From: Staphylococcus petrasii
GTDB lineage: Bacteria > Bacillota > Bacilli > Staphylococcales > Staphylococcaceae
NCBI RefSeq assembly: GCF_002902565.1
Contig: NZ_PPRC01000005.1
Location: 1 to 52,684 of the forward strand
Direction: 5' to 3'
DNA: 52,684 nucleotides
The notes under the pieces are model-generated. The model was not told the DNA's origin. It made no database searches and saw nothing but the letters and a program-made list of their open reading frames with translations. Positions 11,351 to 21,270 of the stretch are shown here, in pieces. A program made the position numbers and the translations under genes. How positions within the stretch are numbered: the first letter of the stretch is position 1; each line of letters begins with the position of its first letter.

Positions 11351-11864
11351 TACGGCGAACATATTCACCTTGGTAACGGATACCTTTTCCTTTGTAAGGT
11401 TCTGGAGGTCTTACTGAACGGATATTTGAAGCGATAGCTCCAACTTGTTCTTTAGATACACCAGATACGCGTACTGTTGTGTTTTTCTCTACTGCGAAAG
11501 TAATGCCATTTTCAGCTTTAATTTCAACAGGATGAGAGTAACCAACGTTTAATACTAAGTCATTACCTTGCATTTGAGCACGGTAACCTACACCAACAAG
11601 TTCAAGTGTTTTTTCAAAACCTTGAGAAACACCTTGTACCATATTGTTTAATAAAGCACGAGTTGTACCGTGAACTGTTCTGTCTTCTTTAGAATCAGTA
11701 GGTCTTACAACTTCTAATGTGTTTTCTTCTTGTTTGAAAGTCATTCTTTCATTAAATGTTCTAGTTAATTCACCTTTTGGACCTTTTACAGTAGCTGTAT
11801 GACCATCAAAAGTTACTGTAACGTCGCTAGGAATGTCAATAATTTTCTTACCAACACGACTCAT
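11328..11864 (-). CDS. rplF: 50S ribosomal protein L6 (uL6)
   Basis: Binds 23S rRNA near the sarcin-ricin loop. The 178-residue product starts [18 protein letters not shown] and carries the C-terminal [26 protein letters not shown]. It lies between rpsH and rplR. The terminal KEGKTGK codons plus stop are duplicated in tandem just downstream without affecting the frame. Confidence 0.98.
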   Translation of the reverse strand: MSRVGKKIIDIPSDVTVTFDGHTATVKGPKGELTRTFNERMTFKQEENTLEVVRPTDSKEDRTVHGTTRALLNNMVQGVSQGFEKTLELVGVGYRAQMQGNDLVLNVGYSHPVEIKAENGITFAVEKNTTVRVSGVSKEQVGAIASNIRSVRPPEPYKGKGIRYQGEYVRRKEGKTGK

Positions 11865-11888
11865 GTTATGGCACCTCCTTATTTATTA

Positions 11889-12287
11889 TTACCAAACGTA
11901 TGCGATAATTTCTCCACCAACATTACGTTTTCTAGCTTCTTTATCAGTGATAACACCTTCAGAAGTTGAAACTAATGCAATACCTAAACCGTTTAATACT
12001 TTAGGTACTTCGTTAGCTTTAGCATAAACACGTAAACCTGGTTTAGAGATACGTTTTAATCCTGTGATAACACGTTCATTGTTTTGTCCATATTTTAAGA
12101 ATAAACGAATAACACCTTGTTTATCATCTTCAACATATTCTACGTTTTTAATGAAACCTTCATTTTTTAAGATTTCAGCAATTTGTTTTTTAATGTTAGA
12201 CGCAGGTAATTCTAATTTCTCGTGACGCACCATGTTTGCGTTTCTTACACGAGTAAGCATATCTGCGATTGGATCTGTCATTGTCAT
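11889..12287 (-). CDS. rpsH: 30S ribosomal protein S8 (uS8)
   Basis: Central-domain 16S rRNA binder; in enteric bacteria it also represses the spc operon. The 132-residue product starts [18 protein letters not shown] and ends with the family motif [26 protein letters not shown]. The start at 12287 matches the S. aureus length. A strong AAAGGAGG site precedes it. Confidence 0.98.
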   Translation of the reverse strand: MTMTDPIADMLTRVRNANMVRHEKLELPASNIKKQIAEILKNEGFIKNVEYVEDDKQGVIRLFLKYGQNNERVITGLKRISKPGLRVYAKANEVPKVLNGLGIALVSTSEGVITDKEARKRNVGGEIIAYVW

Positions 12288-12317
12288 TGATTGTTGCCTC
12301 CTTTCAGACTCTTTATA

Positions 12318-12503
12318 TTACCAGCTAGCTTTACGTACGCCAGGAATTTGGCCTTTGTAAGCTAATTCACGGAAACAAATACGGCATAATTTGAATTTAC
12401 GATATACAGAATGTGGACGACCACAACGTTCACAACGAGTATATTCACGTACTGCATATTTTTGTTTTTTCTGTTGCTTAGCAACCATAGAAGTTTTAGC
12501 CAC
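12318..12503 (-). CDS. rpsZ: 30S ribosomal protein S14 type Z (uS14)
   Basis: Head protein of the 30S subunit. The 61-residue form carries four zinc-ligand cysteines at 24, 27, 40 and 43 (CERC and CRIC), which identifies the zinc-binding C+ paralogue. The zinc-independent long form, if the genome has one, is elsewhere. It lies between rplE and rpsH, the standard position. Confidence 0.97.
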
Positions 12504-12526
12504 TTAATTAGCCTCCTTTTTAGAGA

Positions 12527-13066
12527 TTATTTACGAAATGGCATACCGAAGTTTGTTAACAATTCACGAGCTTCCTCGTCAGTGTTAGCAGTTGTTACGA
12601 TAACAATATCCATTCCTCTTACTTTACTTACTTTATCATAATCGATTTCTGGGAAAATTAATTGTTCTTTAATTCCTAAAGTGTAGTTACCGCGACCATC
12701 GAATGCTGTTTTAGAAACACCTTGGAAGTCACGTACACGAGGTAATGAAACTGCGATTAATTTATCTAAGAATTCATACATTCTTTCTCCGCGAAGAGTA
12801 ACTTTTGCACCGATTGGCATACCTTCACGTAAACGGAATGTTGCTACTGATTTTTTAGCTTTTGTGATTAATGGTTTTTGACCAGTGATTAATTCTAACT
12901 CTTCAACAGCATTATCTAATACTTTAGAGTTTTGAACTGCATCACCTACACCCATATTTACAACGATTTTTTCGATTTTTGGTACTTCCATTACAGAACT
13001 GTAGTTGAATTTTTTCACTAAGTTTTCAGTAACTTCAGTATTGTATCTTTCTTTTAAACGGTTCAA
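12527..13066 (-). CDS. rplE: 50S ribosomal protein L5 (uL5)
   Basis: Binds 5S rRNA and bridges to S13. I use the TTG at 13066 as start: AAAGGAGG stands 7 bases upstream and the product becomes 179 residues starting with the family sequence [11 protein letters not shown]. The in-frame upstream TTG at 13084 lies within the ribosome-binding site. The core [22 protein letters not shown] and the terminal TNFGMPFRK are present. Confidence 0.95.
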   Translation of the reverse strand: MNRLKERYNTEVTENLVKKFNYSSVMEVPKIEKIVVNMGVGDAVQNSKVLDNAVEELELITGQKPLITKAKKSVATFRLREGMPIGAKVTLRGERMYEFLDKLIAVSLPRVRDFQGVSKTAFDGRGNYTLGIKEQLIFPEIDYDKVSKVRGMDIVIVTTANTDEEARELLTNFGMPFRK

Positions 13067-13091
13067 AGTGGATCCTCCTTTCAACTAGTTA

Positions 13092-13409
13092 TTAATTATT
13101 AGATTTGATTTCTTCGCCTGATTTTTTAGCGATACGAACTTTTTTACCATCTACAAATTTGTAACCAACACGTGTAGGTTCATTTGTTTTAGGGTCTAAT
13201 AATTGTACGTTAGAAACATGGATAGCTGCCTCTGTTTCTAAGATTCCACCTTCAGGATTTAATTGAGTTGGTTTTTGGTGTTTTTTAATAACGTTAACAC
13301 CTTCCACAACGACACGGTCTTTTTTAGGTTCAGTAGCGATAACTTTACCTTCTTTACCTTTGTCTTTACCTGCGATAACTTTTACGTTGTCACCTTTTTT
13401 GATATGCAT
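13092..13409 (-). CDS. rplX: 50S ribosomal protein L24 (uL24)
   Basis: Assembly-initiator protein of the 50S subunit. The 105-residue product has an N-terminal KOW motif ([22 protein letters not shown]) and the segment [23 protein letters not shown]. It lies 35 bases after rplN and 25 bases before the rplE start. Confidence 0.98.
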   Translation of the reverse strand: MHIKKGDNVKVIAGKDKGKEGKVIATEPKKDRVVVEGVNVIKKHQKPTQLNPEGGILETEAAIHVSNVQLLDPKTNEPTRVGYKFVDGKKVRIAKKSGEEIKSNN

Positions 13410-13444
13410 GTGGGCACCTCCTTAAATGATTTGGTTTATATATA

Positions 13445-13816
<372 letters not shown>

Positions 13817-13844
13817 TTAAACCTCCCTTATCTCTAATCTTGAA

Positions 13845-14108
13845 TTAAATAATTACTGATTCTTCAACAATTTCTACTAAACGGAAACGTTTAGAAGCTG
13901 ATAAAGGACGAGTTTCTTGAATTTTAACAATGTCCCCTAATTTAGCTGAGTTGTTTTCATCATGAGTTTTATATTTTTTAGAGTATTTTACTCGTTTGCC
14001 GTATAATTTGTGTGTTTTGTAAGTTTCAACAAGTACAGTAATAGTTTTGTCCATTTTATCTGAAACAACTTTACCTACATAAACTTTACGATCGTTTCTT
14101 TCACTCAC
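13845..14108 (-). CDS. rpsQ: 30S ribosomal protein S17 (uS17)
   Basis: Binds 16S rRNA in the 30S body. I take GTG 14108 as the start: GAGGAGG lies 8 bases upstream and the product is 87 residues, starting (M)[21 protein letters not shown] as in S. aureus. The longer reading to 14129 adds seven residues that include the ribosome-binding site. It has a conserved basic [24 protein letters not shown] core. Confidence 0.94.
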   Translation of the reverse strand: MSERNDRKVYVGKVVSDKMDKTITVLVETYKTHKLYGKRVKYSKKYKTHDENNSAKLGDIVKIQETRPLSASKRFRLVEIVEESVII

Positions 14109-14134
14109 TTTTGTAACCTCCTCTTTCATATAAA

Positions 14135-14344
14135 TTATTGATTAGCTTTACTTTGTTCGATTTCTCTTTCACGAGCAACAGTTTTTAGACGTGCAATCGT
14201 TTTTCTAACTGTACGAATACGTGCAGTTTCCTCTAATTGACCTGTAGCTAACTGAAAGCGTAGGTTAAAAAGCTCTTCTTTTGAAGATTTGATTTGTTCT
14301 TCGATTTCTGAAGTGGTTAAGTCTCTAATTTCCTTAGCTTTCAT
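14135..14344 (-). CDS. rpmC: 50S ribosomal protein L29 (uL29)
   Basis: Exit-tunnel protein that helps dock trigger factor and SRP. The start is placed at ATG 14344, giving the 69-residue family form [20 protein letters not shown]; an upstream in-frame start at 14368 would add eight non-conserved residues. The start lies inside the last 11 bases of rplP, indicating translational coupling. Confidence 0.95.
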
Positions 14345-14768
14345 TTGTTTCACCACCCAATTCTTCACGTTTTACAAACTTAGTTTTTACAGGAAGTTTG
14401 TGACTTGCTAAACGTAATGCTTCACGAGCTACTTCTTCAGATACACCCGCAACTTCAAATAAGATTCTACCTGGTTTCACAACTGCGATCCAGCCTTCAA
14501 CAGCACCTTTACCGGCACCCATACGTACTTCTAAAGGTTTTTTAGTATATGGTGTATGAGGGAAGATTTTAATCCAAACTTTCCCGCCACGTTTCATATA
14601 ACGTGTCATAGCAATACGAGCAGATTCGATTTGACGAGATGTGATCCAAGAAGTTGTAGTTGCTTGTAAACCATACTCACCAAATGTTACAAAGTTACCG
14701 CCTTTAGAACGACCAGTTGTTTTTGGACGATGTTGACGACGATATTTAACACGTTTTGGTAGTAACAT
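14334..14768 (-). CDS. rplP: 50S ribosomal protein L16 (uL16)
   Basis: Late-assembly protein at the A-site and central protuberance. The 144-residue product starts [14 protein letters not shown] and contains [29 protein letters not shown] and [20 protein letters not shown]. Its 3' end overlaps rpmC by 11 bases, and it starts 2 bases after the rpsC stop. Confidence 0.98.
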   Translation of the reverse strand: MLLPKRVKYRRQHRPKTTGRSKGGNFVTFGEYGLQATTTSWITSRQIESARIAMTRYMKRGGKVWIKIFPHTPYTKKPLEVRMGAGKGAVEGWIAVVKPGRILFEVAGVSEEVAREALRLASHKLPVKTKFVKREELGGETNES

Positions 14769-14770
14769 TA

Positions 14771-15424
14771 TTATTTTCCTCCTTCACTAGTATTCTTAGT
14801 AGGAAGAACTTCACCACGATAGATCCATACTTTAACACCTAATTTACCGTAAGTAGTGTCAGCTTCAGCGTGTGCGTAATCAATGTCAGCACGTAAAGTA
14901 TGAAGTGGAACAGTTCCTTCTGAATATTGTTCAGCACGAGCAATGTCAGCTCCGCCTAAACGACCTGATACTTGAGTTTTGATACCTTTAGCACCAAGTT
15001 TCATAGCTCTTGAAATAGCTTGTTTTTGTACACGACGGAATGAAGCACGGTTTTCTAATTGACGTGCGATATTCTCAGCAACTAAACGAGCATCGATATC
15101 AACTTTTTTGATTTCGATAACGTTAATGTGTACTTTTTTATCAGTTAATGTGTTTAATTTGTTACGAAGTTTTTCAATTTCAGAACCGCCTTTACCAATT
15201 ACCATACCTGGTTTACCAGTGTGAATAGCAATGTTAATACGGTTAGCAGCACGTTCGATTTCAACGTGAGAAACTGATGCTTCTTTTAATTCGTTATCAA
15301 TAAATTTACGGATTCTTAAATCTTCGTGTAAAAGTGAAGCGAAGTCTTTTTCAGCGTACCATTTAGCTTCCCAGTCACGGATGACTCCGACACGAAGTCC
15401 GATAGGATTAATTTTTTGACCCAC
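14771..15424 (-). CDS. rpsC: 30S ribosomal protein S3 (uS3)
   Basis: Lines the mRNA entry channel of the 30S subunit. The 217-residue product has the family start [27 protein letters not shown] domain includes [18 protein letters not shown], and the C-terminal domain has [15 protein letters not shown]. It follows rplV by 23 bases. Confidence 0.98.
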   Translation of the reverse strand: MGQKINPIGLRVGVIRDWEAKWYAEKDFASLLHEDLRIRKFIDNELKEASVSHVEIERAANRINIAIHTGKPGMVIGKGGSEIEKLRNKLNTLTDKKVHINVIEIKKVDIDARLVAENIARQLENRASFRRVQKQAISRAMKLGAKGIKTQVSGRLGGADIARAEQYSEGTVPLHTLRADIDYAHAEADTTYGKLGVKVWIYRGEVLPTKNTSEGGK

Positions 15425-15447
15425 AGTATTCCCTCCTTAAATAATTA

Positions 15448-15801
15448 TTAAGCTTCTTTAGCTTCTTCTTTACCGTCACTTACGACGATTGTAATGTGGC
15501 TTGTACGTTTGTTAATTGCACTTGCACGACCTTGTGCACGTGGACGGAAACGTTTTAAAGTTGGTCCTTCGTTTGCATATGCTTCTTTAACAACTAACTC
15601 ATCAGTGTTCATGTCATAGTTGTGTTCAGCATTTGCTAAAGCGGACATTAATACTTTTTCGATTACTGGTGATGAAGCTTTGTTAGTTAATTTTAAAATT
15701 GCAATAGCTTCTCCAGCACTTTTACCTCTAATTAAGTCAAGAACTAATCTTACTTTACGAGGTGCGATTCTGATTGTTCTAGCAACCGCTTTTGCTTCCA
15801 T
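15448..15801 (-). CDS. rplV: 50S ribosomal protein L22 (uL22)
   Basis: Its beta-hairpin lines the exit tunnel near the macrolide site. The 117-residue product has [20 protein letters not shown] and the C-terminal hairpin region [28 protein letters not shown]. The hairpin looks complete, with no insertion or deletion of the kind linked to macrolide resistance. Confidence 0.98.
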   Translation of the reverse strand: MEAKAVARTIRIAPRKVRLVLDLIRGKSAGEAIAILKLTNKASSPVIEKVLMSALANAEHNYDMNTDELVVKEAYANEGPTLKRFRPRAQGRASAINKRTSHITIVVSDGKEEAKEA

Positions 15802-15828
15802 TAGGATTTCCTCCTCTACTTCTATTTA

Positions 15829-16107
15829 TTATCTTCTAGTTTTTTTATCGTCTGCAGCATGTCCTTTGAATGTACGAGTTGGAGCAAATTCACCTAATTT
15901 GTGACCTACCATATCCTCAGTTACATATACAGGTACATGTTTACGACCATCGTATACTGCAAAAGTATGACCGATGAAATTTGGGAAAATTGTAGAACGA
16001 CGTGACCATGTTTTGATTACTTGTTTCTTTTCACTTCCGTCTTGAGCTTCTACTTTTTTCATTAAATGATCATCGACGAAAGGTCCTTTTTTAATACTAC
16101 GAGCCAT
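15829..16107 (-). CDS. rpsS: 30S ribosomal protein S19 (uS19)
   Basis: Head protein that pairs with S13. The 92-residue product starts [19 protein letters not shown] and has the motifs [30 protein letters not shown] and [14 protein letters not shown] strong inverted repeat (16129-16156) occupies the spacer between it and rplB. Confidence 0.98.
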   Translation of the reverse strand: MARSIKKGPFVDDHLMKKVEAQDGSEKKQVIKTWSRRSTIFPNFIGHTFAVYDGRKHVPVYVTEDMVGHKLGEFAPTRTFKGHAADDKKTRR

Positions 16108-16128
16108 TTGGGCGCCTCCCTTCTTATT

Positions 16129-16156
16129 GTGTGCGTGCAGCTGTTACGCCGCACAC
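16129..16156 (-). other. Hairpin between rplB and rpsS
   Basis: GTGTGCG (16129-16135) pairs perfectly with CGCACAC (16150-16156) across 14 bases. It is GC-rich for this genome, has no T run behind it, and sits about 20 bases upstream of the rpsS start, in front of its ribosome-binding site. A role in RNA processing or translational tuning is possible but inferred. Confidence 0.6.
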
Positions 16157-16171
16157 CCAAATAAGTTGTTA

Positions 16172-17005
16172 TTATTTTTTCTTACGTCCACGAACGATAA
16201 GTTTGTCTGATGATTTTTTACCACGACGAGTTTTCTTACCAAGAGTTGGTTTACCCCATGGTGACATTGGAGATGGTCTACCGATAGGAGCACGACCTTC
16301 ACCACCACCGTGTGGGTGATCGTTAGGGTTCATTACAGAACCACGAACTGTAGGACGGATACCTTTCCATCTTGAACGTCCGGCTTTACCAACGTTAACT
16401 AATTCGTGTTGTAAGTTACCAACTTGACCGATTGTAGCACGGCATGTTGATAAGATCATACGAACTTCACCAGAACGTAATCTGATTAATACGTATTTAC
16501 CTTCTTTACCAAGTACTTGTGAACTTGCACCTGCTGAACGAGCAAGTTGTCCACCTTTACCAGGTTTTAATTCGATATTATGAATTACAGTACCAACTGG
16601 AATGTTTTGTAATGGTAATGCATTACCAACTTTGATATCTGCATTTTCACCACTTTCAACTGTTTGGCCTACTTGTAATCCTTTAGGAGCGATGATGTAG
16701 CGTTTTTCACCATCTGCATATACTAATAATGCAATGTTTGCTGAACGGTTTGGATCATATTGAATTGAATCAACTTTTGCAGTGATTCCATCTTTATTAC
16801 GTTTAAAATCGATAACACGGTATTGACGTTTGTGTCCTCCACCATGATGGCGAACAGTCAATTTACCTTGGTTGTTACGGCCCGCTCTTTTCGGTAGCGG
16901 TTGTAATAATGACTTTTCAGGTGTTGATTTCGTAATTTCTGCGAAATCTAAGCTAGTCATATTACGACGACCATTTGTTATTGGCTTATATTTTTTAAGA
17001 GCCAT
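16172..17005 (-). CDS. rplB: 50S ribosomal protein L2 (uL2)
   Basis: Essential 23S rRNA binder at the subunit interface near the peptidyl transferase centre. The 277-residue product starts [21 protein letters not shown]. It has the RNA-binding segment [17 protein letters not shown] and the C-terminal [19 protein letters not shown] with its conserved histidines. It lies between rplW and rpsS. Confidence 0.98.
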   Translation of the reverse strand: MALKKYKPITNGRRNMTSLDFAEITKSTPEKSLLQPLPKRAGRNNQGKLTVRHHGGGHKRQYRVIDFKRNKDGITAKVDSIQYDPNRSANIALLVYADGEKRYIIAPKGLQVGQTVESGENADIKVGNALPLQNIPVGTVIHNIELKPGKGGQLARSAGASSQVLGKEGKYVLIRLRSGEVRMILSTCRATIGQVGNLQHELVNVGKAGRSRWKGIRPTVRGSVMNPNDHPHGGGEGRAPIGRPSPMSPWGKPTLGKKTRRGKKSSDKLIVRGRKKK

Positions 17006-17044
17006 TGTCGCTTACCTCCTTAATGGTAACATTTATTTTATTTT

Positions 17045-17320
17045 TTAGTTGAATAAATCGATTGAACCTTCTTTAAGTTTAACAATCGCTTTTCTTCTTT
17101 TGTTTGTATAGCCTTGGTAACGGCCCATACGTTTTTTCTTAGGTTTGTAGTTGATGATGTTAACACTTTCAACTTTTACGTCGAAAATTTCTTCAACTGC
17201 AATTTTAACTTGTGTTTTGTTAGCACGAGTATCTACGTCAAAAGTATATTTGTCTTCAGCCATAGCTTCAGAAGATTTTTCAGTGATTACGGGGCGCTTA
17301 AGAACATCTCTTGCTTCCAT
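17045..17320 (-). CDS. rplW: 50S ribosomal protein L23 (uL23)
   Basis: Exit-site protein and docking point for trigger factor and SRP. The 91-residue product starts [20 protein letters not shown] and has the family core [30 protein letters not shown]. Its first base and the last base of rplD coincide at 17320, so translation is coupled. Confidence 0.98.
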   Translation of the reverse strand: MEARDVLKRPVITEKSSEAMAEDKYTFDVDTRANKTQVKIAVEEIFDVKVESVNIINYKPKKKRMGRYQGYTNKRRKAIVKLKEGSIDLFN

Positions 17321-17943
17321 TATCCGAGCACCTCCTCAACTTTTTTCGCAGCTGATTCAGTGATAATAACACTATCAGCGCTAGTAATATCTAATACGTT
17401 TAAACCTTGTGCAGTGCTTACTTGTACACCAGGGATGTTACGTGCAGATAATTCAACATTTACGTCATCATTTTCAGTTACAACTAAAACTTTTTTAGGT
17501 TGTTCAAGTGTAGTTAATACATTTTTGAATTCTTTTGTTTTTGGAGCATCAAAACCAAAAGTATCAACAATTGTAAAGTTGTTTTCTTGAACTTTGAATG
17601 ATAATGCTGAACGTAATGCTAAACGACGCATTTTCTTAGGCATTTTGTATGCGTAACTTCTTGGAGTTGGTCCGAATACGATACCACCACCACGCCATTG
17701 TGGAGCACGAATTGTACCTTGACGCGCACGTCCTGTACCTTTTTGTCTCCATGGTTTACGTCCACCGCCGCGTACTGCTGAACGGTTTTTAACTGCGTGA
17801 GTTCCTTGACGTAATGAAGCACGTTGTAAATTAATTGCTTCGAAAAGAACACTGTTGTTTGGTTCGATAGCGAATACTGAATCGCTTAATTCAACTGAAC
17901 CTGATTTAGATCCGTCTACTTTTAATACATCATAATTAGCCAT
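17320..17943 (-). CDS. rplD: 50S ribosomal protein L4 (uL4)
   Basis: Its extended loop ([29 protein letters not shown] region) lines the exit tunnel. The 207-residue length is normal and the loop looks intact. In enteric bacteria L4 controls its own S10 operon; whether it acts on the leader here is unknown. Confidence 0.98.
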   Translation of the reverse strand: MANYDVLKVDGSKSGSVELSDSVFAIEPNNSVLFEAINLQRASLRQGTHAVKNRSAVRGGGRKPWRQKGTGRARQGTIRAPQWRGGGIVFGPTPRSYAYKMPKKMRRLALRSALSFKVQENNFTIVDTFGFDAPKTKEFKNVLTTLEQPKKVLVVTENDDVNVELSARNIPGVQVSTAQGLNVLDITSADSVIITESAAKKVEEVLG

Positions 17944-17969
17944 TATGCTTTTCCTCCTTTCGCTACTTA

Positions 17970-18632
17970 TTATTTATTACCTTTTTTAATTGAAGTTTGG
18001 ATTTCTACGAAACCTTTTTTAGGTCCAGGTACATTACCTTTTACTAAAATAACATTGTTATCAGTGTCAACTTGAACTACTTCTAAGTTTTGAACTGTAA
18101 CTGTGTTACCACCCATACGTCCAGGCATTTTTTGGCCTTTGAATACTCTTGAAGCATCTGAAGCCATACCTACTGAACCTGGCGCTCTGTGGAAATGAGA
18201 ACCGTGAGCCATTGGTCCACGTGCTTGGCCATGACGTTTAATTGCACCTTGGAAACCTTTACCTTTTGAAGTACCTGTTACATCAATGATGTCTCCAGCT
18301 TCAAAAGTATCAACTGTGACTTCTTGACCTACTTCGTATTCATCAACATTAACGTTTCTGAATTCACGAATGAAGCGCTTAGGTGCTGTGCCTGCTTTTT
18401 TAGCGTGACCTTCAGCTGGTTTGTTAGCATATTTATTTGATTTAGCATCTTTTTTATATGCTTTTTTGTCTTCAAAACCTACTTGGATAGCGTTATAACC
18501 ATCAACTTCTTCAGTTTTCTTTTGTAATACTACGTTTTGACTTGCTTCTACTACTGTAACTGGGATTAATTCACCGTTTTCTCCGAATACTTGAGTCATC
18601 CCAATTTTTCTTCCTAAGATTCCTTTGGTCAT
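17970..18632 (-). CDS. rplC: 50S ribosomal protein L3 (uL3)
   Basis: Early-assembly protein reaching the peptidyl transferase centre. The 220-residue product starts [27 protein letters not shown]. It has the conserved [34 protein letters not shown] segment at about 128-160. It follows rpsJ by 28 bases. Confidence 0.98.
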   Translation of the reverse strand: MTKGILGRKIGMTQVFGENGELIPVTVVEASQNVVLQKKTEEVDGYNAIQVGFEDKKAYKKDAKSNKYANKPAEGHAKKAGTAPKRFIREFRNVNVDEYEVGQEVTVDTFEAGDIIDVTGTSKGKGFQGAIKRHGQARGPMAHGSHFHRAPGSVGMASDASRVFKGQKMPGRMGGNTVTVQNLEVVQVDTDNNVILVKGNVPGPKKGFVEIQTSIKKGNK

Positions 18633-18660
18633 CGAAAGTCCACCTCCTAAAATTTATCTA

Positions 18661-19026
<366 letters not shown>

Positions 19027-19027
19027 T

Positions 19028-19059
19028 CACACAACGCCATGGCAAAGCGGCCGGGTGTG
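19028..19059 (-). promoter_or_regulatory. Leader hairpin of the S10 operon
   Basis: CACAC (19028-19032) pairs with GTGTG (19055-19059), with GCG/CGC pairing inside, giving a GC-rich hairpin in the long rpsJ leader. The leader has no open frame. It may be an autoregulatory or processing element; I do not recognise a named family. Confidence 0.45.
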
Positions 19060-19105
19060 TCAGTAACCTTTCGCTTCATCGCTTTCTTCAAGTCCAACAT
19101 TAGAT

Positions 19106-19134
19106 ATGATACATGAAAAACATTGATAAATCAA
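19106..19134 (-). promoter_or_regulatory. Second promoter of the S10 operon
   Basis: TTGATT (-35, 19129-19134), 17 bases, TATCAT (-10, 19106-19111), read on the minus strand. It lies 75 bases nearer to rpsJ than the stronger promoter at 19181-19209, so the operon may have tandem promoters. Confidence 0.5.
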
Positions 19135-19180
19135 GGTTTTTCTGTAACTTTTTATGTCCTTGTCTAACACATACTTTAGT

Positions 19181-19209
19181 ATTGTACTGGAAATGTTTAT
19201 GTAGTTCAA
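19181..19209 (-). promoter_or_regulatory. Main promoter of the S10 ribosomal operon
   Basis: TTGAAC (-35, 19204-19209), 17 bases, TACAAT (-10, 19181-19186) on the minus strand. It faces away from the membrane-protein gene at 19368 and would give a leader of about 200 bases before rpsJ. Confidence 0.7.
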
Positions 19210-19250
19210 CCATTTTGGGTAAATTTTTTCCCTTTTTTTCTAAATTTCAT

Positions 19251-19256
19251 TATAAT
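19251..19256 (+). promoter_or_regulatory. -10 element for the gene at 19368
   Basis: A perfect TATAAT on the plus strand stands about 110 bases before the gene. The matching -35 region at 19228 is poor. It lies back to back with the S10 operon promoters. Confidence 0.45.
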
Positions 19257-19367
19257 GGGTATATAAAGTAATGAGATGAAGTCAATTTCACTACATTAAT
19301 GAATGTTTTAATAACTAAAATATCTCATTTATTTCATGCTCATGAATAATATGGAGGTGAATGATTA

Positions 19368-19763
19368 ATGAAAAGCAGTGTTAAAGTTACATTAGCGATT
19401 CTAAGTATCTTTCTATTAGCATGTGAATTTTTCTATGGCATTCCATTTTTAGGAGGCAGCGTCATTTTAAGTTTTGGTTGGCATCCTCTTTTACTGAATG
19501 CTTTCTTATATTTAATAGTAGGAATTGTTTTACTTGTTGATTCTCAAAACGCTATTAAACCAATGGCAGTTATTCCTTTAATAGGTATTATTGGTTCATT
19601 TATTGCTTTTATTCCTGTTGTCGGTATGTTTACGCACTGGGTGCTCTTCTTCTTAATGGTATTCTTTTTATTTATCGTTTTAAGTGCACCAACGTATCTT
19701 CCTAATAAAGATGCTCGCGTAATTTATACTCAACATAAAGACAGAGATGAACATCGCAGATAA
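19368..19763 (+). CDS. Small membrane protein of unknown function
   Basis: I do not recognise a characterised family. The 131-residue protein has about four hydrophobic segments (roughly residues 5-25, 28-57, 65-85 and 87-107) and a short charged tail rich in Lys, Asp and Arg. The ATG is preceded by GGAGGTGA. It is transcribed alone, divergently from the S10 operon, and ends at a bidirectional terminator shared with pbuG. Its AT content is like that of its neighbours. Confidence 0.8.
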   Translation: MKSSVKVTLAILSIFLLACEFFYGIPFLGGSVILSFGWHPLLLNAFLYLIVGIVLLVDSQNAIKPMAVIPLIGIIGSFIAFIPVVGMFTHWVLFFLMVFFLFIVLSAPTYLPNKDARVIYTQHKDRDEHRR

Positions 19764-19780
19764 TTTTTAATAATAGACAA

Positions 19781-19817
19781 AAGACGAGGCAACCTCCTTT
19801 AAAGGCTGCCTCGTCTT
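19781..19817. terminator. Bidirectional terminator
   Basis: AAGACGAGGC pairs with GCCTCGTCTT around a CT-rich loop, with A and T tracts on the two sides. It lies between the convergent genes ending at 19763 (+) and 19824 (-). Confidence 0.9.
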
Positions 19818-19823
19818 TTATTT

Positions 19824-21158
19824 TTAACCGTGTACAAATACAAAGTATAAAATGAATAATACCATTAATACATACATAATTGGATGTACTTCTTTATGTT
19901 TTTTAGTAATTAACATTGTAATAGGATAGAATACAAATCCACATGCAATACCAGTCGCAATTGAATATGATAAAGGCATCATAATAATTGTAATAAATGC
20001 TGGTACAGCTACTTCAAATTTCTTCCAATTAATTTCCGCAAAGTTTGCAGCCATTAAAATACCAACTACTACTAATGCTGGCGTAGTTACAGCACTTGTA
20101 ACCACTTCAATTAATGGACTAAAGAATAGAGCTAATAAGAAACAGAAACCTGTAACAACACTAGCAAATCCAGTACGTGCACCTACAGCTACACCTGACG
20201 TTGATTCGATATATGATGTAGTTGTTGTTGTACCAAAGATAGCACCTACAATTGTCGCTAATGAATCAGCAAATAAAGCTCTACCTGCTCTTGGTAATTT
20301 ATTATCTTTCATCATTCCTGCTTGTGTTGCAACTGCAACTAATGTTCCTGCAGTGTCAAAGAAATCAATAAAGAAGAAAGTTAAGATAACAATTAAGAAT
20401 TGAATAGTAAATAATTGACTTGGATCTTTAAATGCTTCAAATGCTGCACCGAATGTTGGTGTGATACTTGGAATCTTACCTACCACGCCTGATGGTGGAT
20501 GAATTAAACCAGTTAACATACCTGTAACCGCAGTAATAATCATACCAATGAAGATTGAACCAGGTACTTTTTTAGCATAAAGAATAATTGTTACTACAAT
20601 ACCAAAGATTGCTAATAATACTGGACCTTTTGTTAAATGTCCAAGTGTCACTAAAGTGGAATCATTTTTCACAATAATTCCTGCACTTTGTAAACCTACA
20701 AATGTAATAAATAACCCGATACCTGCTGAAACAGCCATCTTCATCTGATAAGGAATAGCATTAATAATCGTCTCTCGCCACCCAGTAGCAGTTAAGATAG
20801 CGAAGAATATTCCTGAACAAAGCACACCAGTTAAACCAATTTGCCAAGGAATACCCATTGTTAAAACAACTGTAAAAGCGAAGAATGCGTTAAGTCCCAT
20901 ACCTGGCGCTAAAGCGATTGGATATTTAGCGATAAGTCCCATGAATAATGAACCAACGAAAGCGGCTAGTGCTGTCGCAACAAAGATTGCGCCTTGATCC
21001 ATTCTCATATCTTCAGATACGCCTTTGACTCCAGCTAAACTTAAAACTTGTGGGTTAACGGCTAAGATATACGCCATTGATAAGAAAGTTGTGATACCAC
21101 CGATGATTTCTTTCTTATAGTTAGTACCATACTTGTCGAATTGGAAGTATTTTTTCAC
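19824..21158 (-). CDS. pbuG: NCS2/AzgA-type purine permease (hypoxanthine/guanine)
   Basis: Membrane importer of purine bases. The 444-residue protein has the AzgA-subfamily start FDKYGTNYKKEIIGGITTFLSMAYILAVNP, the substrate-site stretch LAPGMGLNAFFAFTV, and FFIDFFDTAGTLVAVATQAG. About 12 membrane segments are visible. It starts at GTG 21158 with AAAGGAG upstream. Two inverted PurBox-like sequences (21225-21268) flank the promoter, pointing to PurR control. There is no room for a purine riboswitch. Substrate choice between hypoxanthine/guanine and adenine is inferred from similarity. Confidence 0.9.
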   Translation of the reverse strand: MKKYFQFDKYGTNYKKEIIGGITTFLSMAYILAVNPQVLSLAGVKGVSEDMRMDQGAIFVATALAAFVGSLFMGLIAKYPIALAPGMGLNAFFAFTVVLTMGIPWQIGLTGVLCSGIFFAILTATGWRETIINAIPYQMKMAVSAGIGLFITFVGLQSAGIIVKNDSTLVTLGHLTKGPVLLAIFGIVVTIILYAKKVPGSIFIGMIITAVTGMLTGLIHPPSGVVGKIPSITPTFGAAFEAFKDPSQLFTIQFLIVILTFFFIDFFDTAGTLVAVATQAGMMKDNKLPRAGRALFADSLATIVGAIFGTTTTTSYIESTSGVAVGARTGFASVVTGFCFLLALFFSPLIEVVTSAVTTPALVVVGILMAANFAEINWKKFEVAVPAFITIIMMPLSYSIATGIACGFVFYPITMLITKKHKEVHPIMYVLMVLFILYFVFVHG

Positions 21159-21191
21159 GGCTTTAAACTCCTTTTTTTGAAATACTTTAAT

Positions 21192-21220
21192 ATTTTAATA
21201 TTACTTTCCAAAAAATACAA
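21192..21220 (-). promoter_or_regulatory. pbuG promoter
   Basis: TTGTAT (-35, 21215-21220), 17 bases, TAAAAT (-10, 21192-21197) on the minus strand, 34 bases from the GTG start. The leader is about 30 bases, too short for a purine riboswitch. Confidence 0.65.
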
Positions 21221-21224
21221 TACT

Positions 21225-21268
21225 AAAAACGAACTTTCATTAAAAGATAACGCTTTAAGTTCGATTTT
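21225..21268 (-). promoter_or_regulatory. Paired inverted PurBox-like sites upstream of pbuG
   Basis: AAAAACGAACTTT (21225-21237) and its inverted partner AAAATCGAACTTA (21256-21268, minus strand) each hold the CGAAC core and AT flanks of the Bacillus-type PurR box. They are 18 bases apart, and the nearer one lies 4 bases upstream of the -35. The same pair could form a 7-bp stem with a 20-base loop and a T5 tail serving as a weak topB terminator. Confidence 0.6.
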
Positions 21269-21270
21269 AT

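Noticed and set aside
17114..17590. 158-codon plus-strand open frame opposite rplW/rplD
   Set aside because: It is antisense to two certain ribosomal genes, with Phe/Ser/Thr-rich composition typical of a shadow frame. The same applies to the other plus-strand frames across the ribosomal cluster.
21159..21270. Purine riboswitch upstream of pbuG
   Set aside because: The predicted leader is about 30 bases and the whole gap 112 bases, with no purine aptamer signature.
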